A stretch of DNA of 64,000 nucleotides, taken from assembly GCA_036392375.1 (NCBI GenBank), contig DASVYC010000036.1:1-64000 (forward strand). The letters are read 5' to 3'. Made by a program: the position numbers and the translations under genes. The notes under the pieces were generated by a model. It had not been told where the DNA came from. It saw only the letters and a program-made list of their open reading frames with translations, and ran no database searches. The DNA is from JAFEBO01 sp036392375 (GTDB lineage Bacteria > Planctomycetota > Phycisphaerae > Phycisphaerales > UBA1924). Positions 34,791 to 43,812 of this stretch are shown here, piece by piece. How positions within the stretch are numbered: position 1 is the first letter of the stretch; each line of letters begins with the position of its first letter.

Positions 34791-37681
34791 GTGGTGACTG
34801 CACGTGTACGCCGGACGCTCAGGATCAGTTCGTGGCACAGGCTCAGCAGCCGCGACCGGTCCACCGGCTTGGATGCAAAGGCGTCGCAGCCGGCGGCGAG
34901 GGCCCGGGTCTCGTCTCCGATCATGGTATGGGCGGTCAGAGCCAGCACCGGGGTCTTCACACCGGCGGCTCTCAGACGGGTCACGAACTCGAACCCGTCC
35001 ATCACCGGCATCTGCAGGTCGGTGATGATGAGGTCGAACGTCGGGGTTTGGTGGGGGTCGTCGGACAAGCCCATCGCCGAGAGCCCTTCCAGGCCGTTGG
35101 ACTTGGACACAAGGACGGCGCCGGCGTGGGTGAAGTAGTGGCGGAGCAGCCGCTGGGTGTCGCTTCCGTCCTCGACCAGCAGCACGCGGGCATTCTGGAG
35201 GGCGGTGGTCTCGGTGGACGCGGGCGCGACCCCGGTGGCAACCGTCGCGCCTGCACAGCCACGGATCGGGAGGTGCAGCGTGAAGACGCTGCCTTGTCCG
35301 GGATCGGACTGCACGCGGATCGCACCGCCCAGCATGTGGGCGAGCCGCTGGCTGATGCGCAGCCCCAGCCCCGCCCCGCCGAAGACCCGGGCCATGCTCG
35401 CGTCGCCCTGCTCAAATGGGCGGAAGAGGCGCGATATCTGCTCGGGGCTCATGCCGATCCCGGTGTCACGCACCTCGAAGCGGGCGCCGCCCGCGTCGGA
35501 CGCGAAGCTGATCGACACCGACCCCGCGGGGGTGAACTTGATGGCGTTGCCGACCAGGTTCATCAGGATCTGCCGCAGGCGGACGGGATCGGTGTCCATG
35601 ACCCTGGGGGCGTCGGTGGAGGCGTGCCAGTGCAGCGCGATGCCGCGGGCCTTGGCCCGGACCTGCATCAGCTCCACAACCTCGCTCACAAGCTGCACCG
35701 GCTCGACCGTGAAGCACTCGAGCACGAGCCGCTCAGCCTCGATCTTGGACAGGTCGAGGATGTCGTTGATGACCGAGAGCAGGTGCTCGCCGTTGCGGCG
35801 GACGGTCTCGACGTGATCGCGGCGCTCCGCCTCGGTAAGGTCGGATTCGCCCAGGAGGTCCGCGAAGCCCAGGATCGCGGTCAGCGGCGTGCGCAGCTCG
35901 TGGCTCATGTTCGCCAGGAACTCGCTCTTGGCCTGGCTGGCGGCCTGGGCGCGACGCTCGGCGAGCCGCAACGCCTCGGCGTCGCGCTCGCGGTCGGTGA
36001 TGTCCACGCACACCCCGCCCACCACGGTCTGCCCCTCGCCGATGGTGACGGGGAACTTGTACACCAAGAGCGTGACCTCGCCGCCCTCGGGCCGGGGCAA
36101 GGTGTACACGAAGTGATGCACCGCGCCAGTCGCGAGCACCCGCTCGCAGTCTTTGCGTCCGGTGGCCGCCAGGCTTGCGGGCAGCACCTCTTCAAGCAGC
36201 TTGCCGGTCGGGTCCGCGCCGTCGAACAGCCTCGCCATTGTGGGGCTGGCGTACACGAAGCGTCCCGCGAGGTCGGTGATCCACGCGCCCAGCGGGCTGT
36301 TGCCCATGAACGCCTGGAACTTGGCCTCGCTGGTGCGGACCACCTGCTCGGCGTGCCGGACCTCGGTGACATCGATGCAGTGACCGACCAGCACCGCGCG
36401 CCCTTCTTGCCGAACGACCGACAGCTCGTCGCGGATCCAGCGGTAATGCCCGTCGCGATGCAGGTAGCGATACTCGTGCACACCACCGCCGGCACGCATC
36501 AGGTCCGGCACGCCCTGCAGCACGCGCTCGCGGTCCTCGGGGTGCAGACGCTCGACCCACTTGCTGGGATCGCGGAGGAACTCCTCGGGGCGGAACCCGA
36601 AGACCCGCTCGCTCCCGCCGCTCAGAAACTCCGCCGCGAAGGGCGGCTCGGCGGCGCAGGAGTAGATCGCCGCGGGCGCCGAGGTCATCAGGAAGTCCAG
36701 CCGCGCCGACGCGGCGCTCTCACGCCGCGACGCCGCCCGCGCACCCGCCGCCGCGATCCTCTCGCCCTCCAGCGCGAACGCCAGACCCAGCCCGCCCACC
36801 GCGCACACGATCATGAACACCTGCGTGCCCAACAGATCAAGCGGTGGGGTCATCGCCCCCAGCCTCGGCAGCACGATCCACGTCGCGAACGCCGCCACAC
36901 TCGCGATGTTCAGGATCACCGTCGACGCCATGCCCGGCGCCAGTCGTACCGCGGCCCAGATCACCGGCAGCAGGCAGACCACCCGCTGCCACTCGAACAC
37001 CACCGAGCCCAGCGCCCAGGGGGACACAAAGGCCCACGCGGTCGACGCCGCCGCGACCGCGTGGAGCACGATCAACTCGCCCCAAGACGCCAAACTGCCG
37101 GCCGCAGCGGGCGCGTGGTCCTGGCGCCACAAGAGGATGATCGGGAGCAGCACGATGACCCCGGTGGCGTCGCCCACCCACCACTGCACCGCGGAGAGCG
37201 TCGTTCCAAAGGGGGACACTGGATCGACCAGCCGAATGAGGGCCGTGCCCACCGCCGCCAGCGCCAGAGGCGTCAGCACACCGGCGCCCAGCAGCAGCCG
37301 CAGATAGTCCGATGCGCCGCGGATGCGACCGGTGGGCAGCACGGCACGGATGACCCAGGCACCGAGCACGCCCTCCATCGTCGCGGCAGCGGCGATGATC
37401 AGCCCGGGGGCCACCACGCCCCCGTACTGCGTCAGGGAGATCACAAGCTCGCACGCGAACACCCCCGCGGCCCAGCGGTTGCCGTGTCGCGCCAGCAACG
37501 CCATACCGATCGCCAACGGCGGGTACCACAGCACCGGCCCGCTCTCGGCCTGCACCAGGATCACCAAGAGCCCCACCGCGAGGTACGCCGCGAGACACAC
37601 CCAACCGGGAAGTGCCCGTGCGGCGACCGAATGGGATTCAACCGCGGGTTTCATGAAGCTCGCTCCGGCGTAAACGAACAT
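34787..37681 (-). CDS. Hybrid sensor histidine kinase with MASE1, two PAS and a receiver domain
   Basis: 964 residues from the ATG at 37681 (an ATG at 37654 is also possible). Order: eight or so TMs in a MASE1 domain (about residues 26-315), PAS/PAC with GHCIDVTEVRHAE (about 330-445), a second PAS (about 455-570, GNSPLGAWITDLAGRFVYAS), HisKA with FLANMSHELRTPLTAILGF (about 585-650), HATPase with NLVGNAIKFTPAG, DTGIGMS and GAGLGLRIS (about 695-810), and a REC domain (about 832-950, ARVLLVEDGSD, DLIITDLQMPVMDGFEF). Ligand unknown. No response regulator is adjacent, so it probably relays to a phosphotransfer protein elsewhere. The stop overlaps the start of the Cys-rich gene. Confidence 0.9.
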   Translation of the reverse strand: MFVYAGASFMKPAVESHSVAARALPGWVCLAAYLAVGLLVILVQAESGPVLWYPPLAIGMALLARHGNRWAAGVFACELVISLTQYGGVVAPGLIIAAAATMEGVLGAWVIRAVLPTGRIRGASDYLRLLLGAGVLTPLALAAVGTALIRLVDPVSPFGTTLSAVQWWVGDATGVIVLLPIILLWRQDHAPAAAGSLASWGELIVLHAVAAASTAWAFVSPWALGSVVFEWQRVVCLLPVIWAAVRLAPGMASTVILNIASVAAFATWIVLPRLGAMTPPLDLLGTQVFMIVCAVGGLGLAFALEGERIAAAGARAASRRESAASARLDFLMTSAPAAIYSCAAEPPFAAEFLSGGSERVFGFRPEEFLRDPSKWVERLHPEDRERVLQGVPDLMRAGGGVHEYRYLHRDGHYRWIRDELSVVRQEGRAVLVGHCIDVTEVRHAEQVVRTSEAKFQAFMGNSPLGAWITDLAGRFVYASPTMARLFDGADPTGKLLEEVLPASLAATGRKDCERVLATGAVHHFVYTLPRPEGGEVTLLVYKFPVTIGEGQTVVGGVCVDITDRERDAEALRLAERRAQAASQAKSEFLANMSHELRTPLTAILGFADLLGESDLTEAERRDHVETVRRNGEHLLSVINDILDLSKIEAERLVLECFTVEPVQLVSEVVELMQVRAKARGIALHWHASTDAPRVMDTDPVRLRQILMNLVGNAIKFTPAGSVSISFASDAGGARFEVRDTGIGMSPEQISRLFRPFEQGDASMARVFGGAGLGLRISQRLAHMLGGAIRVQSDPGQGSVFTLHLPIRGCAGATVATGVAPASTETTALQNARVLLVEDGSDTQRLLRHYFTHAGAVLVSKSNGLEGLSAMGLSDDPHQTPTFDLIITDLQMPVMDGFEFVTRLRAAGVKTPVLALTAHTMIGDETRALAAGCDAFASKPVDRSRLLSLCHELILSVRRTRAVTT

Positions 37682-37840
37682 GGGCCGAAGGACGCAGGCC
37701 GATTGTTGACGCAGCCATCACTTTTTCGTAGGTGGCAGTGCCTAGCTTAAGGAGCTTTCATCAATCGGCGCGAGCCTGCGCGAACAGAATGTTAAGATTT
37801 GCGCGGAGCCTTCCCGCCCCAACTCACCCCACCCCCCCAA

Positions 37841-39124
37841 TTACAGGGCGAGGCGGGAGCGGACATTGTCCAGCACGTTCATGTAGTTGATGTACGAGTC
37901 GTACGGCGAGTCGTAGGGGTTGAAGTACTTGTGCACGTCGCCGTCGCTGAAGTACTTGGTGGACATGTAATAGAAGTGGTCGCTGGTGGTCAGCCTGCGC
38001 CAGTCCTCGAGCAGGTGGGCCGCCGCCTCCAAGCGTCGCGTCGCGGGTGCGTTGGGCCCCGCGCCACGGGCTTCCTTGACCAGCCGTGCCACCTTGTCCT
38101 TGAGCGGCTTTTCGAGGCTGAAGACCTCGTCGAGTGCGTTGGCCTGCATGGCGTTGCCGTTCCACGCCGAGAGGTCGCGTTCGGTATCGGCCCAGCTCGT
38201 GAAGGCGGGAATATCAAACTCGCCGGAGGGGGCGAAACGCGTCAACGCCTCGGTGGGGGTGAGGAACGACCCGCCGCTGGCGAGGACCTTGTCGGGCAGT
38301 CCGGTGAGGAAGCTGAAGATCCCGGTCTCGGCCCACTGGTGCTCGCCGAACGTTTCGTAGTCCATGAAGAGGTTGCAGACGTCCCCGCCCTGGGCTGCGA
38401 TCCAGCCGGCGAACTTCTCCGGGGTCAGCGGCCAGTCGCCCCACCCGCGGTTGCTGAACCGGAAGGCGATGTCGTCACTGAAGCGGTGATTCTTGAGCAG
38501 GAGGGCCAGAGGCTTGTTGTCGCGCCCCAGCAGATCGTGCCCGTCGTGCTTGGGCGGCTTGTAGACCGACGAGGGCTTGCGGTTGCCCAGGTGCACGTCG
38601 GTGCCTTCGCACAGTGCGCCGAGCCAGCGGCGGCGTCCGGCCGCATCGGTCATGATCGAGAGTTCGTACGCCAGGGCGTTGGAGTAGATCAGTTCGGTGT
38701 TGCGGAAAACCGCGGGCGTCTGGCCGAAGTGGTGCTGGATCCGCCGCGCGTGCAGATCGACCTGCTCGCGGAACTCCTCGCGTGAATGCACAAACGCGAG
38801 CGAGTGGTGGTAGGTCTCGCCCAGGAACTCGCAGCAACCGGTGCGGGCCAGCTCACGAAAGACGTCGAGGACCTCGGGAGCGAACGCCTCAAACTGCTCG
38901 AGGGCAGTGCCGGTGATCGAATAGGAAAGACGCAGCGCCCCGTCGAACCTCTTCACCAGATCGAGCAGCAGCCGCGTCGCAGGCAGGTAGCAGCGGCTCG
39001 CGACCTTGCGGCAGATCTCCGCGTTCTTGCTGTCGTCGAAGTAGTTGGGGTCGGTGTCAAAGACGCTGTAGCGACGCAGCCGGTGGGGCTGATGAACCTG
39101 GAAATAGAGAACCACGGAGGGCAT
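37841..39124 (-). CDS. GH57-family glycoside hydrolase (alpha-amylase-like)
   Basis: 427 residues from the ATG at 39124. The GH57 start VVLYFQVHQPHRLRRYSVFD carries the conserved HQPHR, then TYHHSLAFV, FRNTELIYSNALAYEL (catalytic nucleophile region) and CNLFMDYETFGEHQW (second acid). GH57 enzymes act on alpha-glucans (amylase, branching, amylopullulanase). Length matches the short, single-domain members that act inside the cell. No signal peptide. No glycogen gene neighbours; LptF/G follows upstream on the same strand after a repeat-rich gap. Confidence 0.87.
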   Translation of the reverse strand: MPSVVLYFQVHQPHRLRRYSVFDTDPNYFDDSKNAEICRKVASRCYLPATRLLLDLVKRFDGALRLSYSITGTALEQFEAFAPEVLDVFRELARTGCCEFLGETYHHSLAFVHSREEFREQVDLHARRIQHHFGQTPAVFRNTELIYSNALAYELSIMTDAAGRRRWLGALCEGTDVHLGNRKPSSVYKPPKHDGHDLLGRDNKPLALLLKNHRFSDDIAFRFSNRGWGDWPLTPEKFAGWIAAQGGDVCNLFMDYETFGEHQWAETGIFSFLTGLPDKVLASGGSFLTPTEALTRFAPSGEFDIPAFTSWADTERDLSAWNGNAMQANALDEVFSLEKPLKDKVARLVKEARGAGPNAPATRRLEAAAHLLEDWRRLTTSDHFYYMSTKYFSDGDVHKYFNPYDSPYDSYINYMNVLDNVRSRLAL

Positions 39125-39158
39125 CGAGCGCAGTGTACGGAGAGAGCGGGGAGCATGT

Positions 39159-39300
39159 GGGATTTGGGATGTCGGATATCGGATGTTGCTCCGGCGTGTG
39201 GCGGATGGAGCCGTGCGAGTCTCGCACCGGCGCACAGCGAACGCACAACGCGATGACACTCGGATCGCAGCATCCGACATCCCGCATCCGAGATTCGACA
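39159..39300. repeat. Dispersed GGATGTCGGAT repeats in inverted pair
   Basis: The left side (39159-39190) contains GGGATGTCGGATATCGGATG; the right side (39270-39300) has CATCCGACATCCCGCATCCG, its inverted counterpart. In between is a 7-bp hairpin GTGCGAG / CTCGCAC around 39214. The same motif recurs tandemly at 51461-51492. The element fills most of the gap between the GH57 and LptF/G genes; no gene is in it. Confidence 0.7.
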
Positions 39301-39303
39301 CTC

Positions 39304-40497
39304 TTACGTTCTCACGCTCGTGACCGCGGCGATCGCCAAGGGAAGCAGGACCAGCGCGGGCACGAACACACCGATCTGGGGCGGCAGGCCCGGGATCGCG
39401 GCGCTCGCGCCCAGCACGCCGCCCATGACGCCCAGCACAGCGATCGGCGCCGCCTTGATCGACTGCGCCATCATGTTCGTCGGCTCGCGTCGCAGGAAGA
39501 AAGGCGTGACCAGGAGCAACGCCAGCATGTTGCACACCATCATGGCGATCCGCCCGAAGCGCACCCGTTGCAGCTCTTCCACCCGCTGCTGACGCGTGGC
39601 GCTGTCGGCGCCCGGGTCAGAGCTCTCCTCACTCCCCAGCGCCAGTCGCTCGGGGCGTTCGAGCATCTCGTTGATCTGCCGCCAGCTCAGGCTCTGGCTG
39701 TAGCCGCTGAACCGGGCGATCTTGATCGCGGTGGGGTCGAGGTCTGTGAGGACGCGTTCGACGCGTTCCTTCGGGTCGGTCTGCGAGGTGCGCGACTCGG
39801 CCCAGCCATCGACCAGGTCCCAGCCGCCCTCGCTCCAGCGGGCTTCCTTGGCGGTGATGGTCCGGAGGGCCGGGCCGGTGGGGCCGCGTTCGATGATGGT
39901 GACGTCGCGCATCACGCCCGAGCCAGCATCGAAGCCGCGGGCGTAAAAGAGGCGCCGGCGGCTGTCGGGGACGAGCCGCACGGGGAGGGTGTCGAGCCGG
40001 CGCTGGCTGGCCTGCTCGCGGTCGCGCTGGATGAGGTCTGCGATGCGGGGGATGACCAATTCGAAGTTGATCGCCTGCACACCCACCATCACGAGCGCCA
40101 CCAGCACGAACGGGCGCATGATGCGGAAGAGGCTGACGCCCCCCGCGACGGCGGCGACGAACTCGCGGTGCCGCACGAGCTGGGTGCAGGTGAATCCCAT
40201 CGCGCCGATGATCACCAGCCCGATCAGGTAGTTGCCGAGCTGCAGCAGCTTGGGCCACCAGTAGTCAAAGACCAGGAAGATCATCAGGAGCACCCGCCGC
40301 ACCGCTCCGGCCTCGACGGCGACGATCGCGCCGCCCGGGCCGACCTGCTGGGTCTTACCCCGGGCCGCGGCAAGATCCATGAACTCGCCGAAGTTCAGCG
40401 ACAGATCGATCGCGACGATGAAGCTGAACAGGATCGCGATCAGGATCGCGATGTTGAGCAGAAACTGACGAGCGATGTAGCGGTCGAGCGTGGACAC
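39304..40497 (-). CDS. LptF/LptG family LPS-transport permease
   Basis: 397 residues from a GTG at 40497 (VSTLDRYIARQFLLNIAIL), the standard N-terminus of YjgP/YjgQ permeases. Three TMs at about 15-35, 75-100 and 105-130, a large periplasmic jellyroll-like domain (about 140-300, containing RLFYARGFDAGSG and VMRDVTIIER), then three C-terminal TMs (IAMMVCNMLALLLVTPFF, MAQSIKAAPIAVLGVMGG). LptF and LptG form the channel of the LptB2FG exporter that sends LPS to the outer membrane. Only one of the two is present; the partner and lptB are outside the window. An outer membrane is implied. Confidence 0.87.
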   Translation of the reverse strand: MSTLDRYIARQFLLNIAILIAILFSFIVAIDLSLNFGEFMDLAAARGKTQQVGPGGAIVAVEAGAVRRVLLMIFLVFDYWWPKLLQLGNYLIGLVIIGAMGFTCTQLVRHREFVAAVAGGVSLFRIMRPFVLVALVMVGVQAINFELVIPRIADLIQRDREQASQRRLDTLPVRLVPDSRRRLFYARGFDAGSGVMRDVTIIERGPTGPALRTITAKEARWSEGGWDLVDGWAESRTSQTDPKERVERVLTDLDPTAIKIARFSGYSQSLSWRQINEMLERPERLALGSEESSDPGADSATRQQRVEELQRVRFGRIAMMVCNMLALLLVTPFFLRREPTNMMAQSIKAAPIAVLGVMGGVLGASAAIPGLPPQIGVFVPALVLLPLAIAAVTSVRT

Positions 40498-40651
40498 GAG
40501 GGCGGCATTGTAACGCGGGCGTTGGGCGTGCCGTTGGGTGCCATCCGTCCGCCGGCTCGGCGTCGGGACTGTTGCGGCGCGGATCGCGTTCTCGCGCGAA
40601 CGCATCTGTCGCGTGGTGACGGGCAGCCACAAACTGGGGCCGCCATCGCGC

Positions 40652-41860
40652 TCAGACCGCCGCCGCGGTGCTGGCTCGCAGGCTCTCGACGCATCGGATC
40701 ACCAGTGCCGCGGCCTCATCAATCTCGCGCTCGCTCGTCCACTTCGACAAGCTGAATCGCACCGAGCCATGGGCGAGCTTGGGGTTGATCCCCATCGCGA
40801 GCAGCACCGGCGAGGGCTCGAGCGATCCCGACGCGCACGCGGCCCCGGCGCTGGCGCACAATCCCCGTTCCGAGAGCGCCAAGAGAATCGCTTCGGCCTC
40901 GAGCCTTGGGAACGCGATGTTGCTGGTGTTCCAGAGTCTGGGCGCCCCCGCGCTGTTCACGACCGAGCCGGGCGCCGCCGCGAGCACCGTGCGCTCGAAG
41001 CGATCGCGGAACCCGCGGAGCGTCTCGCGTGCTGCGGCGTCCGCCAGCCACGTACCCGCCTCTTCGGCCGCGGCCCCGGCCGCGAGGATGCCAGGCACGT
41101 TCTCCGTCCCGCCGCGGCGCCCGAGTTCCTGGGTGCCCGGCACCGGCGTGCGCAGCCTCGTGCCGCGCCGAACATACAGAGCGCCCGTGCCTTTCAGGCC
41201 GTGAAACTTGTGGGCCGAGATCGAGACGAGATTGGCGTCGAGGAACGTCGCATCGGACCCGCTCGGCTCGACCCGCATCGGCTCTTTGCCCGCCCATTGC
41301 ACGCAGTCGCAGTGGAACACCGCCCCCGCGGCTTTGCACAGCCGCGCGATCTCGTCCACCGGCTGGATCACGCCGGTCTCGTTGTTGGCCCACTGCACGC
41401 TCACCAACGCGGGCTTGTCGTCGCCGGTGAGCGCCCGCGACAGAGCCGCGATATCCACCACGCCGTCGATGCTGACCGGAAGCCACAGCACCCGAGCCTC
41501 GCCTCGAGACTCCATGTCCTTCAGGACCTCGCGCACCGCCGAGTGCTCTACCAGTGTCGACGCCACCAGCGGCGGACGCTCGCCTTTGGCTTCGTTCTTC
41601 GCGAGTGCCGCCACCGCGCCGCGGATCGCCACGTGCACCGACTCCGTGCCGCTCGAGGTGAACACCACGTCGCGCGGCTTGGCGCCGATCAGGTTCGCCA
41701 CCGCCGCCCGCGCCAGCTCGACCTTCGCCCGCACGCTCTGCCCGGCGCGGTGCACGCTCGACGGGTTCTGCCACGCCTCCCGCATTGCCGCCTCGGCGGC
41801 CGCGACGGCGGCATCGCACGGCTTGGTGGTGGCGTTGGAGTCGAAGTAGAGCATGGGCAC
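40652..41860 (-). CDS. Cysteine desulfurase (NifS/IscS family)
   Basis: 402 residues. The PLP Lys is K218 in SISAHKFHGLKGTG; the ALYFDSNATTKP-type start, VFTSSGTESVHVAIRGAVA, WANNETGVIQPVDEI, GGTENVPGILAAG and the catalytic Cys342 in GAACASGSLEPSPVL are all in place. This places it with class I NifS/IscS enzymes, which transfer cysteine sulfur for Fe-S clusters and tRNA thiolation. No iscU, iscA or mnmA is adjacent. Start at the first ATG (41860) or at the next, two codons later. Confidence 0.93.
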   Translation of the reverse strand: MPMLYFDSNATTKPCDAAVAAAEAAMREAWQNPSSVHRAGQSVRAKVELARAAVANLIGAKPRDVVFTSSGTESVHVAIRGAVAALAKNEAKGERPPLVASTLVEHSAVREVLKDMESRGEARVLWLPVSIDGVVDIAALSRALTGDDKPALVSVQWANNETGVIQPVDEIARLCKAAGAVFHCDCVQWAGKEPMRVEPSGSDATFLDANLVSISAHKFHGLKGTGALYVRRGTRLRTPVPGTQELGRRGGTENVPGILAAGAAAEEAGTWLADAAARETLRGFRDRFERTVLAAAPGSVVNSAGAPRLWNTSNIAFPRLEAEAILLALSERGLCASAGAACASGSLEPSPVLLAMGINPKLAHGSVRFSLSKWTSEREIDEAAALVIRCVESLRASTAAAV

Positions 41861-42056
41861 GGAGTGGGGCAGTGGAAAAGTGGAAGAGTGGAAGAGTGGA
41901 GCAGTGGGGCAGAAGTGCCCTGAGAATCTGTAGCGCGGCCGACGGCCGCTGCGTTCAGGAGAAGATCGCGCTTGCGGAGAGCCTCAAAGCCTGCTTGCAG
42001 TTTGTTCGCATCGTGAGGCCCCACTGCCCCACTGCCCCACTGCCCCACTGCCCCAG
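41861..42056. repeat. CCACTGCC-type repeats with inverted orientation, upstream of the desulfurase
   Basis: 41868-41912 is a degenerate tandem of AGTGGGGC, AGTGGAAA and AGTGGAAG units; 42019-42054 is a tandem of CCCCACTG units in the opposite orientation, enclosing about 105 bases of unrelated sequence. The pair could form a long hairpin. On the coding strand of the desulfurase the left part reads as a pyrimidine-rich CACTGCCCC tract ending right before the ATG. Confidence 0.7.
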
Positions 42057-42059
42057 CGT

Positions 42060-42668
42060 TCAGCCCTTTTCCGCGGCCTTACCGACCAGGATTCGTGCCA
42101 CCACGTCCTGCGGGTGCACGCCCTGCGCGTCGGCACCGTGGTCGCCGTAGCCCATGGCCGCGACCACGCCGTAGCCCATGCCGATGTGGATGAGCAGCCA
42201 CGCGATGACCTCGGCGCTGAACCGGGTGGTGACCCGGTGGGCGTCCTGCGCGAGCTTGATCTCCTTGGCGATGAACGCGTGCAGGTTGTCGAGGTGCTTC
42301 TTCACCGCGGCACCGATGTCCTTGTCATCGACCTCGGTGATCGCCTGCAGCAACACCTTGTAATCGTCGCGACCGCTGGGAGAGACCATCGGGTTGTCCG
42401 ACAGCAGCCGCAGCAGGCGTTCGGCGGGGTCCTTGGCGTCGGTGAGATGCTTCTCCCACGTCGCGATGGTCCGCTCGGCGGAGCGTTCGATCAGGGCCAC
42501 GAACAGGTCGCGCTTGCTCGCGAAATGCCGGTAGATGATGGGCTCGGTCACGCCCGCGGCCTTGGCCACCTCCGCCGTCGTCGCCCGCGCGTACCCCACC
42601 TTGGAGAACAGGTCCCCGGCGTGATCCAAGAGCTGCGACCGACGTTGTTGAGCGGGAAGGCGACTCAT
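42060..42668 (-). CDS. TetR-family transcriptional regulator
   Basis: 202 residues from the ATG at 42668 (an ATG ten codons upstream is in frame but less likely). HTH: RSQLLDHAGDLFSKVGYARA, TTAEVAKAAGVTEPIIYRHF and ASKRDLFVALIERS. The C-terminal ligand-binding domain is helical and gives no recognised effector (EVDDKDIGAAVKKHLDNLHA, VIAWLLIHIGMGYGVVA). No obvious target gene lies next to it: yidD is about 300 bases upstream in the same direction and the desulfurase lies downstream. Confidence 0.85.
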   Translation of the reverse strand: MSRLPAQQRRSQLLDHAGDLFSKVGYARATTAEVAKAAGVTEPIIYRHFASKRDLFVALIERSAERTIATWEKHLTDAKDPAERLLRLLSDNPMVSPSGRDDYKVLLQAITEVDDKDIGAAVKKHLDNLHAFIAKEIKLAQDAHRVTTRFSAEVIAWLLIHIGMGYGVVAAMGYGDHGADAQGVHPQDVVARILVGKAAEKG

Positions 42669-42970
42669 ACCCGGAAACCCATCTCCTTCGTGCACCAACC
42701 GTCCATCGACCGGGCCGCCAACCTCGCCTCGGCAAGGTCGATGCTCCCCAATCTCTCCATACGCTCACAGGCCCGTCCCTGCTGCCGCCGCGGGCCAGCG
42801 GCACCGCAAGACGCCAACCCCAGCCTTATCGGTCGTCTCGGCCGAGTAGGTTAGTAAGGAATCACAAGGAAGTCTGGGGCGTGCGTGACCCTGAAGGAAT
42901 GCGGCGTGAAGGCCGGATTCCGCCCCCGATGACCACCCCTCACCCCTCCACCGCTTCACCACTTTGCATT

Positions 42971-43216
42971 TCAATCCCACGGCACCGGGTCATAACCCCC
43001 CTTGGCAAACGGGTGGCACCGGGCCAGCCGGTTGATCGTGAGCCATGCCCCCTTCAGGCCGCCGTGGCGCTGCAGGGCCTCAACCGAGTAGTGCGAGCAG
43101 GTCGGCCAATACCGGCACTGTCCCCCGAGGAACGGCGACAGCGTCCACTGATACAACCGCACGCCCACCAGCAGCGGCCATGCAACGACGCGACTCACTC
43201 GGCCGGGCCGATCCAT
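42971..43216 (-). CDS. yidD: Membrane protein insertion efficiency factor YidD
   Basis: 81 residues from the ATG at 43216. An N-terminal amphipathic helix (VVAWPLLVGVRLYQWTLSPF) precedes LGGQCRYWPTCSHYSVEALQ, the Cys-rich core motif, and LKGAWLTINRLARCHPFAKG with a final GGYDPVP. YidD helps YidC insert membrane proteins. It is divergent from rnpA, whereas in most bacteria rnpA and yidD lie in the same operon and overlap or adjoin. A REP palindrome separates the two starts. Confidence 0.9.
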   Translation of the reverse strand: MDRPGRVSRVVAWPLLVGVRLYQWTLSPFLGGQCRYWPTCSHYSVEALQRHGGLKGAWLTINRLARCHPFAKGGYDPVPWD

Positions 43217-43238
43217 GCTCCATTGTTGCCGATTCGAC

Positions 43239-43261
43239 GGCGGGGCCTGGTTGGCCCCGCC
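43239..43261 (-). repeat. REP palindrome, copy in the yidD/rnpA promoter gap
   Basis: The stem is GGCGGGGCC / GGCCCCGCC (9 bp) with a TGGTT loop, a variant of the REP found in rdgB; on the minus strand it reads GGCGGGGCC then AACCA before the second arm. It lies 22 bases from the yidD start and 56 from the rnpA start. Confidence 0.7.
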
Positions 43262-43316
43262 CACCCGCGGCACAGCCCTATCGCCCCACCGGCCCACTCG
43301 TCATCTATCCTGCCCC

Positions 43317-43715
43317 GTGCCCCTGACCTTCCGTCCCAAGCACCGCCTGACACACAAGCGCGAGTTCGACGCCGTGCATGCGGCGAAGATGCGGACGCCG
43401 GTCGGTCCGCTGGTGGTCTACTCGCGCCGCAACGGCCTGCCGCACCCGAGGCTGGGTCTCTCGATCGCGCGAGCGTTCGGCTCGGCCCCGGAACGCAACC
43501 GGCTGAAGCGGTGTCTGCGCGAGGCGTTCCGATTCATGCAGCGCGAGATCCCGCCCGTGCCCAGCGAGTGGGGTTCGTTCGATCTGATCATCACGGCACG
43601 CAAGCACGATCCCACGCTGGAATCCTGCCGGGAACGACTCCGTGAGGCGGTCCGCAAGCTCGACGAATCGTGGCGCAAGCGCGAAGCCAAAGCGTCGACA
43701 GACGACGCATCCTGA
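43317..43715 (+). CDS. rnpA: Ribonuclease P protein component
   Basis: 132 residues from a GTG at 43317. The start LTFRPKHRLTHKREFDAVHA, the central HPRLGLSIARAFGSA and the signature ERNRLKRCLREAFR (the RNR motif binding P RNA) are clear. RnpA is the protein subunit that aids RNase P RNA in maturing tRNA 5' ends. rpmH, normally just upstream, is missing here, and the window holds no L34 gene. yidD is divergent. A GTG start with a short, AT-rich leader is normal for this family. Confidence 0.93.
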   Translation: MPLTFRPKHRLTHKREFDAVHAAKMRTPVGPLVVYSRRNGLPHPRLGLSIARAFGSAPERNRLKRCLREAFRFMQREIPPVPSEWGSFDLIITARKHDPTLESCRERLREAVRKLDESWRKREAKASTDDAS

Positions 43716-43812
43716 TCGCGGCGGCAGCTCGAACACGCCACCAAACGCGACCTTCGCATCCGTTTCGAACGCGCGCACCGGCACGGTCCACCGCGCGACT
43801 TCGCGGCTACAA

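Noticed and set aside
34769..37750. A 993-codon open frame on the plus strand opposite the hybrid kinase
   Set aside because: It is antisense to a kinase with complete domains and is rich in His, Arg, Gln and Gly repeats, as expected from a GC-rich shadow frame.
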